A stretch of DNA of 64,000 bases from UBA1672 sp033851915 (lineage in GTDB: Bacteria; Pseudomonadota; Alphaproteobacteria; Micavibrionales; Micavibrionaceae): assembly GCA_033851915.1 (NCBI GenBank), contig JAWSVM010000007.1, positions 186,001 to 250,000 of the forward strand, read 5' to 3'. Shown here piece by piece: positions 16,817 through 25,722 of this stretch. Under the pieces are notes generated by a model. That model had not been told where the DNA came from, did no database searches, and saw only the letters and a program-made list of their open reading frames with translations. How positions within the stretch are numbered: position 1 is the first letter of the stretch; every line of letters begins with the position of its first letter. The translations under genes and the position numbers were made by a program.

Positions 16817-17536
16817 TTAGTCTGTTAAATAGAATGTGATTGTCGTAACCACGCGCACATCTTTATCTATTTTCGCCGTATCACCATAGTCTTGGCCTGC
16901 GTCACGCACGTAGAAGCTGCCTTGATGCGCGTTTCTGATGCCACCAACAGTAACGCCTGCATTCTGTGCAAACTCATTTGCTGCAAGGCGGGCGTTCTTC
17001 GTTGCTTCTTTCAGCATTGCTGGCTTAATTTCGTTAAGCTTGGTGAAGCGATATTGCGGGGCTTCGTTCTGGATGTTGATGCCTTTGGTTATTAGTTTCC
17101 CAATCGCTGCACGCGCTGCTGAAATTTTCTCTATTTTGTTCGTTTCAATATGGATAGAACCCGTTAACTGATGGCTTTGTTCTACTAATACTTGGTTATT
17201 GTCCCGAAATTTGTGATTGTAATAGTTAATTACGCCAATATCCATTTCACCGTCTTCAAACCCATGTTCTTTGAGCAGGGCAATGATTGTGGTTTGGTTT
17301 TCTTCTGCTTCTTTGTATAGGCGCGGGATAGCGGATTTCTTTTTGTCTACAACACTGAAACGAATTACCCAATTTGCACGATCCGCGCGAACGCGCCGTT
17401 CAGCAAGCCCTTTGGCTTCCGCCGTGTTGAGTGCGACTTTTGCATTATACATCGTTTGGCCAACGAAATATCCGCAGGATGCAAGCCCTATGGCAAGGAA
17501 GAGGCCAAGAAAAAAGAAATTAGATTGCTTTCCCAT
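16817..17536 (-). CDS. SIMPL-domain (DUF541) protein
   Basis: A 239-residue envelope protein of the SIMPL family. An N-terminal hydrophobic stretch (FFFLGLFLAIGLASCGYFVGQ) acts as anchor or signal peptide, although the Cys within it is not in a clean lipobox. The rest carries the SIMPL pattern: KGLAERRVRADRANWVIRFSV early, a middle with QSHQLTGSIHIETNKIEKI, and the VRVVTTITFYLTD ending typical of periplasmic family members. Bacterial family members are poorly understood. It ends the carA-carB-greA strand run. Confidence 0.85.
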   Translation of the reverse strand: MGKQSNFFFLGLFLAIGLASCGYFVGQTMYNAKVALNTAEAKGLAERRVRADRANWVIRFSVVDKKKSAIPRLYKEAEENQTTIIALLKEHGFEDGEMDIGVINYYNHKFRDNNQVLVEQSHQLTGSIHIETNKIEKISAARAAIGKLITKGINIQNEAPQYRFTKLNEIKPAMLKEATKNARLAANEFAQNAGVTVGGIRNAHQGSFYVRDAGQDYGDTAKIDKDVRVVTTITFYLTD

Positions 17537-17553
17537 CGTATTGGAGCTTTCTG

Positions 17554-18027
17554 TTATTTATATTCTACTTTTAGAATTTCGTAATCGCGGGTGCCTTTTG
17601 GGGTTTTAACCGCAACGGAATCGCCTTCGGTCTTACCAATCAGAGCGCGAGCAACGGGCGCGGAGATAGAGAGTTTTCCATTGCCCATATCGGATTCATA
17701 ATCACCCACAATTTGGTAGATTTCTTCATCATCTGTTTCTTCATCGACAACGGTTACGGTTGCGCTGAACCTGATTGTATCACCACTGAGTTCTTTTGGA
17801 TCAATGACTTGTGCACGTCCTGTAACTGATTCCAGTTCTCTGATACGTCCCTCGATAAAGCTTTGCTGTTCACGCGCCGCATGGTATTCGGCGTTTTCTT
17901 TTAAATCGCCATGTTCACGTGCGACGGCGATTGCTGCAATGACTTCCGGGCGTTGTACGGATTTTAAATCGTGCAGCTCTTCCGTTAGTCTTGCGAAGCC
18001 TATTTTTGTGACGGGAACTTGTTCCAT
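17554..18027 (-). CDS. greA: Transcription elongation factor GreA
   Basis: Rescues backtracked RNA polymerase by stimulating transcript cleavage. The 157 residues begin with the coiled-coil finger, including RPEVIAAIAVAREHGDLKENAEYHAAREQQ with the acidic tip, and end with the globular domain (LSISAPVARALIGKTEGDSVAV, then DYEILKVEY). An AAGGA-type site precedes ATG 18027. It lies downstream of carB but beyond a terminator, so it probably has its own promoter in 18028-18088. Confidence 0.96.
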   Translation of the reverse strand: MEQVPVTKIGFARLTEELHDLKSVQRPEVIAAIAVAREHGDLKENAEYHAAREQQSFIEGRIRELESVTGRAQVIDPKELSGDTIRFSATVTVVDEETDDEEIYQIVGDYESDMGNGKLSISAPVARALIGKTEGDSVAVKTPKGTRDYEILKVEYK

Positions 18028-18088
18028 TTCACTTATCCTTAATTGTATTTCAGTAGTTTATGTTGTTTTGTTAATCTAAAAAGCAAAG

Positions 18089-18113
18089 CCCGCCCAAGTA
18101 AACTAAAGGCGGG
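18089..18113 (-). terminator. Terminator downstream of carB
   Basis: Stem CCCGCC with GGCGGG around a 13-base loop. On the minus strand it is followed by a T-rich stretch with interruptions. It sits between the carB stop and greA. Confidence 0.65.
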
Positions 18114-18172
18114 ATTTTATTTACGTACTCCTCTTGCGAGAGAGGACAGGCTAGCGCAATCTTAAAAAGAGG

Positions 18173-21100
18173 TCAAGCCGCTTTGCTTTTGTCCTTATTC
18201 ACGAAGTAGCTTTGCAGGGGCGCAACATCAATGTCACGGTCTTTTAGCGCATGGATTGCTTTTACCGTTGCCGTTGCCGCAGTAATTAACGTGTAGTAAG
18301 GGATTTTATTCATCAAAGCCATCCGTCTGATGGATGATGAGTCCGATACGGCTTGCGTGCTTTTGGTTGTGGTGTTGATAACCAAATCGATGTCACCGTT
18401 AATGATAGAATCGATGACGTGTGGTTGGCCTTCCATCACTTTATTGATGTGTGTTGCCTCGATGCTATGTTCATTTAGGAAACGACATGTGCCGCCCGTT
18501 GCTACAATGTTGAAGCCGATGTCTGCCAATTCTTTCGCAAGGGGCAGGAGGGCGTCTTTATCTTCATCCTTAACGGAGATAAACACTGTTCCGCTGGTGG
18601 GCAGGTTACTGCCTGCGCCGATCTGGGATTTTGCAATGGCATGTGCCAAATCTTTGTCCAGTCCGATCACTTCGCCCGTTGATTTCATTTCAGGGCCTAG
18701 CAGTGGGTCAACGCCGGGGAATTTATTGAATGGGAAGACGGGTGTTTTCACGGCGTAATGTTGGTCGCTCATTCCCACAAGGATGTCGGAGAAGGCGCTG
18801 AGTTTCTCACCAGCCATAATCCGCGCCGCAATTTTTGCCACAGGAACACCTGTTGCTTTGGCAACGAAAGGCACTGTGCGGGATGCACGTGGGTTAACTT
18901 CGATAATATAAATCTCGTCTTCACCTGTTTCATCGTGCTTACGAATGGCGAACTGAACATTCATCAGGCCTTTAACATGTAGAGCTTTGGCCAGAGTTAC
19001 CGTTTGTTCGTTAATCTTCTGAATGGTCTCGGCAGATAGGGTATGCGGTGGTAAAACACACGCAGAATCGCCGGAGTGAATGCCCGCCTCTTCGATGTGT
19101 TCCATGATGCCTGTGACGTAAACGTCTTCGCCATCACAAAGCGCATCAACGTCCAGCTCAATCGCGCTTTTCAGATAGCGGTCAAGCAAGACAGGGGAGT
19201 CGCCGGAGACTTTCACCGCAGTGCTGATATAGCGTTCCAGTTCGGATAGGCTATGGACGATTTCCATGCCTTGGCCGCCCAGAACATAAGACGGGCGAAT
19301 AACCAACGGGAAGCCAATGCCTTCGGCAATATCCATCGCTTCTTCTTTTGTGCGGGCCAGGCCGTTTGAGGGTTGCTTTAGGTCTAATTCGATTAGTAAT
19401 TGTTGAAAGCGTTCACGGTCTTCCGCCAAATCAATTGCATCTGGGTCGGTTCCAAGGATCGGGATGTCATTATCCAACAGCGTTTGCGCCAGTTTAAGCG
19501 GTGTTTGACCGCCAAGTTGTACAATCACGCCTTTTACGCTTCCGTTGCTTTGCTCGGCCTTTATAAGCTCAATAACGTCTTCTTCGGTTAATGGTTCAAA
19601 ATACAGGCGATCAGAGGTATCGTAGTCGGTGGAGACAGTTTCAGGGTTACAATTCACCATAATGGTTTCATAACCTGCTTCTTTCAGGGCATAGGCCGCA
19701 TGAACGCAGCAATAATCAAATTCAATGCCTTGACCGATACGGTTCGGGCCACCGCCGAGGATGATGATTTTTTCGCGGTCTGTTGCATTAATTTCATTCT
19801 CTGCAGGCTCTAATCCGTTACCTTCATAAGTGGAATAGAGATACGGTGTTTCTGACGGGATTTCTGCCGCACAGCTATCCACGCGTTTGTATACGGGGCG
19901 CACATCATGTGTCAGGCGGGCATTGCGGACGTTTTCTTCGGTCACGCCAACCAGATCGGCAAGTTGAGCGTCAGAGAAACCAAGACGTTTAATCGCCATC
20001 CATCCTTGTGCATCAACAGGCAGGCCGTTATCAAGGATGCCTTTTTCCGCGTTGACAATATTTTCGATGCGCTCCAGAAACCATGGGTCATATTTGGAGA
20101 TCGAGTGTATTTTTTCCAGTGACAGGCCGTGGCGGAAACCTTGTGCGATATACAATATACGCTGGGGGGTTGGTTTCGCAATGGCAGCTAGTAGAGCGTC
20201 CTTCTGTGCGTCAGGATTATCATCATCCGCGCCGCCAATGTAAATCGGGCTAAGGCCTGTCAGACCTTTTTCCAGGGAGCGCAGTGCTTTTTGTAGGGAT
20301 TCTTCGAAGCAGCGCCCGATGGACATGGCTTCACCAACAGATTTCATTGACGTGGTCAGATAGGCATCACTGCCTTTGAATTTTTCGAAGGCAAAGCGCG
20401 GCACTTTTGTGACGATATAATCAATTGTGGGTTCGAAGCTCGCAGGGATTTTACCGCCTGTGATGTCGTTATCCAGTTCATCCAGCGTATAACCCACCGC
20501 TAGCTTTGCTGCGATCTTGGCAATAGGAAAGCCCGTGGCTTTGGAGGCCAGCGCTGATGATCTTGAAACACGCGGGTTCATTTCAATCACAATCATGCGC
20601 CCGTCTTCCGGGTTCAAGGCAAACTGCACGTTTGATCCGCCCGTTTCAACGCCAATACCGCGCAGAACCGCAAGAGAAGCATTGCGCATAATCTGATATT
20701 CTTTATCGGTTAGCGTCAGAGCAGGGGCAACGGTAATTGAATCACCGGTATGCACACCCATCGGGTCAATATTTTCAATGGAGCAAACGATGATACAGTT
20801 ATCGTTTTTATCGCGCACCACCTCCATTTCAAATTCTTTCCAACCCAATAGAGATTCTTCAACCAGCACTTCGGTTGTGGGGGAGGCATCAAGGCCTTCG
20901 CGCACAATACGTTCGTAATCATCGTTGTTGTAAGCAATGCCGCCGCCTGTGCCGCCCATAGTGAAAGACGGGCGCATAATTGCCGGGAGCCCGATTTTTT
21001 CCAGCGCGACTTTGGCTTCTTCCATATTATGAACAGACATAGAATTTGCGGACTCCAAGCCTAGCTCATCCATGCAGACTTTAAATTTTTCACGGTCTTC

Positions 21101-21478
21101 TGCTTTGTCTATTGCTTCTGCGCAAGCACCGATAAGCTCGATTCCTAAACGATCTAATGTGCCGTCATTTGCTAAGGCAAGGGCTGTATTCAGTGCCGTT
21201 TGCCCGCCCATCGTTGGCAAAAGTGCATCAGGGCGTTCTTTTTCTAATATTTTTGTAACAACAGCAGGGGTGATCGGCTCAACATATGTTGCATCGGCCA
21301 TATCAGGGTCGGTCATGATGGTCGCAGGGTTGGAGTTAATCAGGACAATGCGATACCCTTCCTCGCGCAGCGCCTTACAGGCTTGCGTTCCGGAGTAATC
21401 AAACTCACAGGCTTGCCCGATAACAATGGGGCCTGCGCCGATGATACAGATGGATTTTATGTCGGTACGTTTAGGCAT
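18173..21478 (-). CDS. carB: Carbamoyl-phosphate synthase large subunit
   Basis: Makes carbamoyl phosphate for arginine and pyrimidine synthesis, with CarA supplying ammonia. The 1101 residues comprise two homologous ATP-grasp halves. The first opens CIIGAGPIVIGQACEFDYSG and has MRPSFTMGGTGGG. The second opens ILGGGPNRIGQGIEFDYCC and has IRPSYVLGGQGM. A C-terminal MGS-like allosteric domain carries LADIGFNIVATGGT. The AGAGGAATGAC upstream of the ATG, the likely ribosome-binding site, lies in one arm of the inverted repeat described at 21484-21647, so pairing of that arm could mask it. Confidence 0.97.
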   Translation of the reverse strand: MPKRTDIKSICIIGAGPIVIGQACEFDYSGTQACKALREEGYRIVLINSNPATIMTDPDMADATYVEPITPAVVTKILEKERPDALLPTMGGQTALNTALALANDGTLDRLGIELIGACAEAIDKAEDREKFKVCMDELGLESANSMSVHNMEEAKVALEKIGLPAIMRPSFTMGGTGGGIAYNNDDYERIVREGLDASPTTEVLVEESLLGWKEFEMEVVRDKNDNCIIVCSIENIDPMGVHTGDSITVAPALTLTDKEYQIMRNASLAVLRGIGVETGGSNVQFALNPEDGRMIVIEMNPRVSRSSALASKATGFPIAKIAAKLAVGYTLDELDNDITGGKIPASFEPTIDYIVTKVPRFAFEKFKGSDAYLTTSMKSVGEAMSIGRCFEESLQKALRSLEKGLTGLSPIYIGGADDDNPDAQKDALLAAIAKPTPQRILYIAQGFRHGLSLEKIHSISKYDPWFLERIENIVNAEKGILDNGLPVDAQGWMAIKRLGFSDAQLADLVGVTEENVRNARLTHDVRPVYKRVDSCAAEIPSETPYLYSTYEGNGLEPAENEINATDREKIIILGGGPNRIGQGIEFDYCCVHAAYALKEAGYETIMVNCNPETVSTDYDTSDRLYFEPLTEEDVIELIKAEQSNGSVKGVIVQLGGQTPLKLAQTLLDNDIPILGTDPDAIDLAEDRERFQQLLIELDLKQPSNGLARTKEEAMDIAEGIGFPLVIRPSYVLGGQGMEIVHSLSELERYISTAVKVSGDSPVLLDRYLKSAIELDVDALCDGEDVYVTGIMEHIEEAGIHSGDSACVLPPHTLSAETIQKINEQTVTLAKALHVKGLMNVQFAIRKHDETGEDEIYIIEVNPRASRTVPFVAKATGVPVAKIAARIMAGEKLSAFSDILVGMSDQHYAVKTPVFPFNKFPGVDPLLGPEMKSTGEVIGLDKDLAHAIAKSQIGAGSNLPTSGTVFISVKDEDKDALLPLAKELADIGFNIVATGGTCRFLNEHSIEATHINKVMEGQPHVIDSIINGDIDLVINTTTKSTQAVSDSSSIRRMALMNKIPYYTLITAATATVKAIHALKDRDIDVAPLQSYFVNKDKSKAA

Positions 21479-21483
21479 TCTTA

Positions 21484-21647
21484 GTCATTCCTCTATTTAT
21501 CTGGAGCATCGTTATTCGTATCCGCAAAGCAAAGCATCGCTTTGTTTGCTTCTTTTTAAAAATCCGAACAATGCATCTGCATTGCTTCGGTACGTAGTAA
21601 ACTACGCTGCGTCACTCATGCCTTGTCCAGATAAAGATATGAATGAC
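21484..21647. repeat. Nested palindromic element between carA and carB
   Basis: Outer 22-base arms at 21484-21505 and 21626-21647 pair over 19 of 22 positions (10-base core TTTATCTGGA with TCCAGATAAA, end block GTCATTC with GAATGAC). Inside are three more hairpins: a bulged 11-bp stem built on GCAAAGC repeats near 21523-21548, a 7-bp stem (CAATGCA with TGCATTG) near 21569-21584, and CGTAG with CTACG near 21593-21606. The whole 164-base spacer can fold into one multi-branched structure. It resembles palindromic mobile repeats of other Alphaproteobacteria, but I see no second copy in this window. Confidence 0.8.
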
Positions 21648-21666
21648 TTTTTGTTCTACTATTCCT

Positions 21667-22839
21667 CTATGCGGCTTTCGCAGTTTTAATATTATCCATG
21701 AAGCGATCAAATAAATAATGGCTGTCTTGTGGGCCGGGGGAGGCTTCGGGGTGGTATTGCACCGAAAACACAGGTTTTCCCTCTACGGTTATGCCTTCGT
21801 TTGATCCATCAAACAGGCTGATATGTGATTGTGACACATTGTCAGGCAGTGTGTCGGTTACAACAACAAAGCCATGATTTTGCGATGTGATTTCAACGCG
21901 TCCGGTTTTGATGTCTTGCACGGGTTGGTTCGCGCCGCGATGCCCAAGGTGCATTTTCTCTGTTTTACAGCCTAACGCCAGCGCAAGAATTTGGTGGCCG
22001 AGGCAAATTCCGAAGATCGGTATGTTCTTTTCCAGCAAGCCTTGCACCATTGGCACAGCGTATTCACCTGTTGCCGCCGGATCGCCGGGGCCATTGGATA
22101 GGAATACACCGTCAGGCTTGTGGGCGAGTATCTCTTCGGCTGTTGCATTCGCAGGGACAACCGTGACATCACATCCCGCCGCCGCGAGGCAGCGCAAGAT
22201 ATTACGTTTTGCACCGAAATCAACGGCAACGACTTTATGGGTTGGGTTTTCTTGACGGGCGTAACCACCTTCTGCGCTCCATAATGCTTCGTCCCACGTA
22301 TAGCTCTGGGTGCAGGAAACGTCTTTGGCAAGATCTGCGCCTTCTAGGCCATGCCAGTTTTTGGCTTCTTCATAGAGAGCGTCCAGATCGAACTTACCGT
22401 CTTGGCTGTGCGCGATAATACCGTTCGGTGCGCCGAGGTCTCTTATACGTCGTGTGAGGGCGCGTGTGTCAATGCCGCTGATCCCTACAAGATTATGGTC
22501 TTTCAGCCATGCATCGAAATTTTTATTTGCACGCCAGTTTGATGGGGATGTTATATCTTCGCGAATAATAAGGCCGCGCGCCGCTGGGTTAATTGTCTCG
22601 ATATCTTCGGGATTTGTGCCGACATTACCAATATGGGGGAATGTGAAAGTGATGATTTGGCCTGCATAACTCGGGTCAGTCATTATTTCCTGATATCCGG
22701 TCATTGAGGTATTAAAACAAATCTCGCCAATTGACTTATCTTCCGCGCCAATGCCATGTCCCCAGAACAAAGTTCCATCGGATAAAATAACAACAGCGGT
22801 TGCATTGGGGGGGCGTTTTGTATTAGTAAAATTAGACAT
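21667..22839 (-). CDS. carA: Carbamoyl-phosphate synthase small subunit
   Basis: Glutaminase subunit that feeds ammonia to CarB. The 390 residues include the N-terminal CPSase domain (LSDGTLFWGHGIG, FNTSMTGYQEIMTDPSYAGQI) and the class I amidotransferase domain with the catalytic cysteine in FGICLGHQILALALG and the His/Glu pair in VQYHPEASPGP. It lies upstream of carB in the same direction, and the palindromic element fills the spacer. Confidence 0.97.
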   Translation of the reverse strand: MSNFTNTKRPPNATAVVILSDGTLFWGHGIGAEDKSIGEICFNTSMTGYQEIMTDPSYAGQIITFTFPHIGNVGTNPEDIETINPAARGLIIREDITSPSNWRANKNFDAWLKDHNLVGISGIDTRALTRRIRDLGAPNGIIAHSQDGKFDLDALYEEAKNWHGLEGADLAKDVSCTQSYTWDEALWSAEGGYARQENPTHKVVAVDFGAKRNILRCLAAAGCDVTVVPANATAEEILAHKPDGVFLSNGPGDPAATGEYAVPMVQGLLEKNIPIFGICLGHQILALALGCKTEKMHLGHRGANQPVQDIKTGRVEITSQNHGFVVVTDTLPDNVSQSHISLFDGSNEGITVEGKPVFSVQYHPEASPGPQDSHYLFDRFMDNIKTAKAA

Positions 22840-22927
22840 TGATGATATGCTCCAGCAACTTTGTTTAAACAGTACCTGCTAGAGACACAGTTCCTAATGT
22901 GTTTTGAACAAAAAGAAAAGGAAAAAA

Positions 22928-23386
22928 ATGGATAAGCGGACAGAAATTAGTACAGCGATGAAAGAAGCGTTGAAAAATAAGGATAAAATTGCCCTTGCGA
23001 CAATTCGTTTAATCATGGCTGCGCTTAAAGATCGCGACATTGCAGAGCGTGAAAACGGGCAGGCGGATGGTGTTAATGATGCAACTATTTTGTTGATGCT
23101 TCAATCAATGGTGAAGCAACGTCAAGAATCATCTCAAACATATAGTGAAGCTGGGCGCGATGATTTGGCTGAACGGGAAGAAACTGAAATTGATGTGATT
23201 CGCTCTTTTATGCCGAAACAGCTCTCCGATGATGAAGTATCAGAGATTATCGATGGTATTATCGCTGATCTTGGTGCGGACTCTATCAAAGATATGGGGA
23301 AAATCATGGGTGTTTTGCGTGCTGATTATGCAGGGCAGATTGATATGGGCAAGGCTGGCGGTGCTACAAAGGCTAAGCTGGCATAA
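22928..23386 (+). CDS. GatB/YqeY domain protein
   Basis: A 152-residue protein of the YqeY family, which resembles the tail domain of the tRNA amidotransferase subunit GatB and is thought to act in tRNA-linked processes. It has LKNKDKIALATIRLIMAALKDRDI near the start, MVKQRQESSQTYSEAGRDDLAEREE in the middle, and the KDMGKIMGVLRADYAGQIDMGKA finish. ATG 22928 has AAAGGA in front; the TTG at 22904 is less likely. It is divergent from carA. In many proteobacteria it precedes dnaG and rpoD, as it does here with a small gene in between. Confidence 0.92.
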   Translation: MDKRTEISTAMKEALKNKDKIALATIRLIMAALKDRDIAERENGQADGVNDATILLMLQSMVKQRQESSQTYSEAGRDDLAEREETEIDVIRSFMPKQLSDDEVSEIIDGIIADLGADSIKDMGKIMGVLRADYAGQIDMGKAGGATKAKLA

Positions 23387-23408
23387 AATGATTTGTGCAG
23401 AAGACAAC

Positions 23409-23438
23409 AAAAAAACCTGAAACAGACATTTCAGGTTT
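23409..23438 (-). terminator. Rho-independent terminator for the 39-codon gene
   Basis: Perfect 10-base stem (AAACCTGAAA with TTTCAGGTTT) around a 6-base loop. Read on the minus strand, the stem ends in Ts and is followed by four more Ts. On the plus strand the tail is GGAAGC, so it is not a YqeY terminator. It lies 27 bases downstream of the small minus-strand gene. Confidence 0.85.
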
Positions 23439-23464
23439 GGAAGCATATCATTATATTTAGGAAC

Positions 23465-23584
23465 TTATTTCTTAAAGAAATCTTGAATCTTTAACCTTAG
23501 TTTGTCCCAAAGTGGGAAAGAACTACAGTTTTCACCGTACTCAATGACGTTGATTTTTTGATTTTTTGTAAAGATTTCAGGCAT
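23465..23584 (-). CDS. Small protein, 39 residues, unknown
   Basis: A short gene below usual length cut-offs. It starts at ATG 23584 with a strong AGGAGA site 5 bases upstream and ends with TAA at 23465. The product begins MPEIFTKNQKINVIEYG, has one cysteine and a basic, amphipathic C-terminal part (LRLKIQDFFKK); there is no signal peptide. A perfect terminator on the same strand follows at once. Start site, frame and terminator together argue for a real, separately transcribed gene. I do not recognise the product. A peptide precursor, toxin-like peptide or regulatory small protein are all possible. Confidence 0.7.
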   Translation of the reverse strand: MPEIFTKNQKINVIEYGENCSSFPLWDKLRLKIQDFFKK

Positions 23585-23764
23585 AGTTTTCTCCTAGTTC
23601 CTCTTATCACCAATTTTATTGCACATATTTTTCATTAAAGTAAGTACTAATATGCATTTATTCATTCAAATATACACTTATTTCGAATTTTATGCAAATT
23701 AGACCTAAATTTTTTGTAATTATGTCTATGGTCGAAGAGTTATAATTTTGTTAGAACTCAATAT
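23585..23764. promoter_or_regulatory. AT-rich divergent promoter region
   Basis: A very AT-rich 180-base spacer between the leftward 39-codon gene and rightward dnaG. It must hold the promoters of both. No single -35/-10 pair stands out enough to name. Confidence 0.4.
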
Positions 23765-25615
23765 ATGTCACTCAGCCCGCACTTTTTGGATGAACTCCGC
23801 AATCGCCTGACTTTGTCCGAGATTATAGGGCGGCGGATTAAAGTGACGCGCGCTGGGCGCGAATCAAAGGCCTGTTGCCCGTTTCATAGCGAAAAAAGCC
23901 CGTCTTTTACAATCAATGATGACAAGCAATTTTTTCACTGTTTCGGGTGTGGTGCGCATGGTGATGTGATCGGCTTCATTATGAAGCATGATAATTTGGC
24001 CTTTATGGATGCGGTGGAGACGTTGGCTGCTGAGGCAGGGATGCAGGTTCCCAAGCAAACGCCACAAGCTGCAGCAAAAGCGAAGAAGGAAAAAGACCTT
24101 TATGAGCTGCTGGAGGATACAACAGTGTTTTTTGAGCAACATTTGCGTGATTCGCGCAATGCTGATGCACTAAATTATTTGTTGGAACGTGGCTTGTCGC
24201 AAGAAATTATCGCTGAATTCAAAGTAGGCTTTGCGCCGGATGACGGGCAAGCGTTACGCAAGTTTCTGTCTGCGAAGGATTATACAGACAAGGATATGAT
24301 TAAGGCGGGTGTATTGAGGCCATCAACACGCGGTGGTGATCCTTATGCATTCTTTCGTGATCGTGTCATGTTTCCTGTGCCGGATCGACGTGGGCGAACA
24401 GTTGCTTTTGGTGGACGAATTTTGCCGGAGCATTTAAGACCGCCACAGCGCGGGGATTTCGTGCCGCCTAAATATATAAACTCTGCGGAAACCGTATTGT
24501 TTCATAAGGGAAGTATGCTTTACGGCGAACCAACGGCAAGACGCGCGGCGGCAGATGGGCAAACACTTGTCTTGGTTGAAGGGTATCTTGATGTAATCGC
24601 GTGTGCGCAAGCAGGCATTCGCGGTGCGCTCGCCCCCATGGGAACGGCAGTAACAGAAGAACAATTGATTTCGATGTGGAAGATGATTCCTGATTTCACC
24701 AAAATCCCGCTGCTTTGTTTTGATGGTGATAATGCGGGGCGTAAAGCGGCGCGTCGTGCATCTGAGCGTTTGTTACCTTTATTAGAGCCGGGGCGCAGTG
24801 TTAATTTCGCTTTTATGCCCGATGGAGAAGATCCCGACAGTTTGATAAAATCTTCCGGTGTGAAAGGATTCAAAAAAATATTAGGCAGTTCTGTTTCGTT
24901 GTTTGATTTTATCTGGAACTCTTATACGCAAGGCCGCGTTTTCAAAACACCGGAATTGCGTGCGGGGGTTATTAAACAACTTGAGAATGAAGTTGCGCAC
25001 GTGGCGAATCAGGAAGTGCAAGTTCACTATAAGTCCCAGTTGCGTGAAAAAATTTCAGAAACATTCTTTAAGCGCAAAGATTACGCATTTAAAAAACGTG
25101 ATTTTGGCGGGTATGGTAAATCACAGAATCAGGGGCAGGCGGCAATTCCTATGCGGCCACCATCCACGAAAAACCGTGCGGCGCGAATCTTTACACATGC
25201 CTTATTAGCCGCGGTTATTAACCACCCTCATATCTTTGAAGGGATAGAAGATGCGCTGTGTGAACTGACTTTAAGTGATGTTGCATTGGATCGTTTGCGG
25301 CAAAATATTATGGGTATTTTGTCTGAAGACCCGTTAATAGAGCGTAAGGTTTTGATTGAGCAACTAAAAAATTCAGGTTTTACACAAGAAATAGGTGACA
25401 TCTGCAACGAATCTGTATATGTTCACGCATCTTTTTGTTCTCCGTCTGCGAAAGAGGAAGATGTTCAAAGTTCTTGGCTTAAATCTTGGCAAGATGGACA
25501 TAGCGCAGGGCTGGGGGATGAGATACAAAGCGGATGGAAGCATGTTTCCTGTGAGGAAGATGAAGAAAAGCTTAGAAATTTATTATTAATGAAGACGTCT
25601 GATGACGAAATATAG
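23765..25615 (+). CDS. dnaG: DNA primase
   Basis: Synthesises RNA primers at the replication fork. The 616 residues begin with the zinc-binding domain (CCPFHSEKSPSF and HCFGCGAHGDVIGF). The catalytic core follows: the FPVPDRRGRTVAFGGRIL segment near residue 204, the Toprim motif LVEGYLDVIA near residue 270, and CFDGDNAGRKAA near residue 318. The C-terminal helicase-interaction domain is poorly conserved, as expected. ATG 23765 fits the family N terminus LDELRNRLTLSEIIGRRIKV. It precedes rpoD, the usual macromolecular-synthesis arrangement. Confidence 0.96.
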   Translation: MSLSPHFLDELRNRLTLSEIIGRRIKVTRAGRESKACCPFHSEKSPSFTINDDKQFFHCFGCGAHGDVIGFIMKHDNLAFMDAVETLAAEAGMQVPKQTPQAAAKAKKEKDLYELLEDTTVFFEQHLRDSRNADALNYLLERGLSQEIIAEFKVGFAPDDGQALRKFLSAKDYTDKDMIKAGVLRPSTRGGDPYAFFRDRVMFPVPDRRGRTVAFGGRILPEHLRPPQRGDFVPPKYINSAETVLFHKGSMLYGEPTARRAAADGQTLVLVEGYLDVIACAQAGIRGALAPMGTAVTEEQLISMWKMIPDFTKIPLLCFDGDNAGRKAARRASERLLPLLEPGRSVNFAFMPDGEDPDSLIKSSGVKGFKKILGSSVSLFDFIWNSYTQGRVFKTPELRAGVIKQLENEVAHVANQEVQVHYKSQLREKISETFFKRKDYAFKKRDFGGYGKSQNQGQAAIPMRPPSTKNRAARIFTHALLAAVINHPHIFEGIEDALCELTLSDVALDRLRQNIMGILSEDPLIERKVLIEQLKNSGFTQEIGDICNESVYVHASFCSPSAKEEDVQSSWLKSWQDGHSAGLGDEIQSGWKHVSCEEDEEKLRNLLLMKTSDDEI

Positions 25616-25722
25616 CTGGTTTAATTTTTTTAGGAATAAAGTCGTTAAACGCGGCATAACCCTTTGAAATTCATTTAATTTAGGATTACCCTCAATAGGG
25701 TTTTATATAGGTATCTTTTAAT

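Noticed and set aside
21426..21689. Plus-strand open frame through the carA-carB spacer
   Set aside because: It is formed by antisense carB plus the palindromic element, with no start site of quality. It is explained by the repeat, although palindromic elements in some Alphaproteobacteria can be translated.
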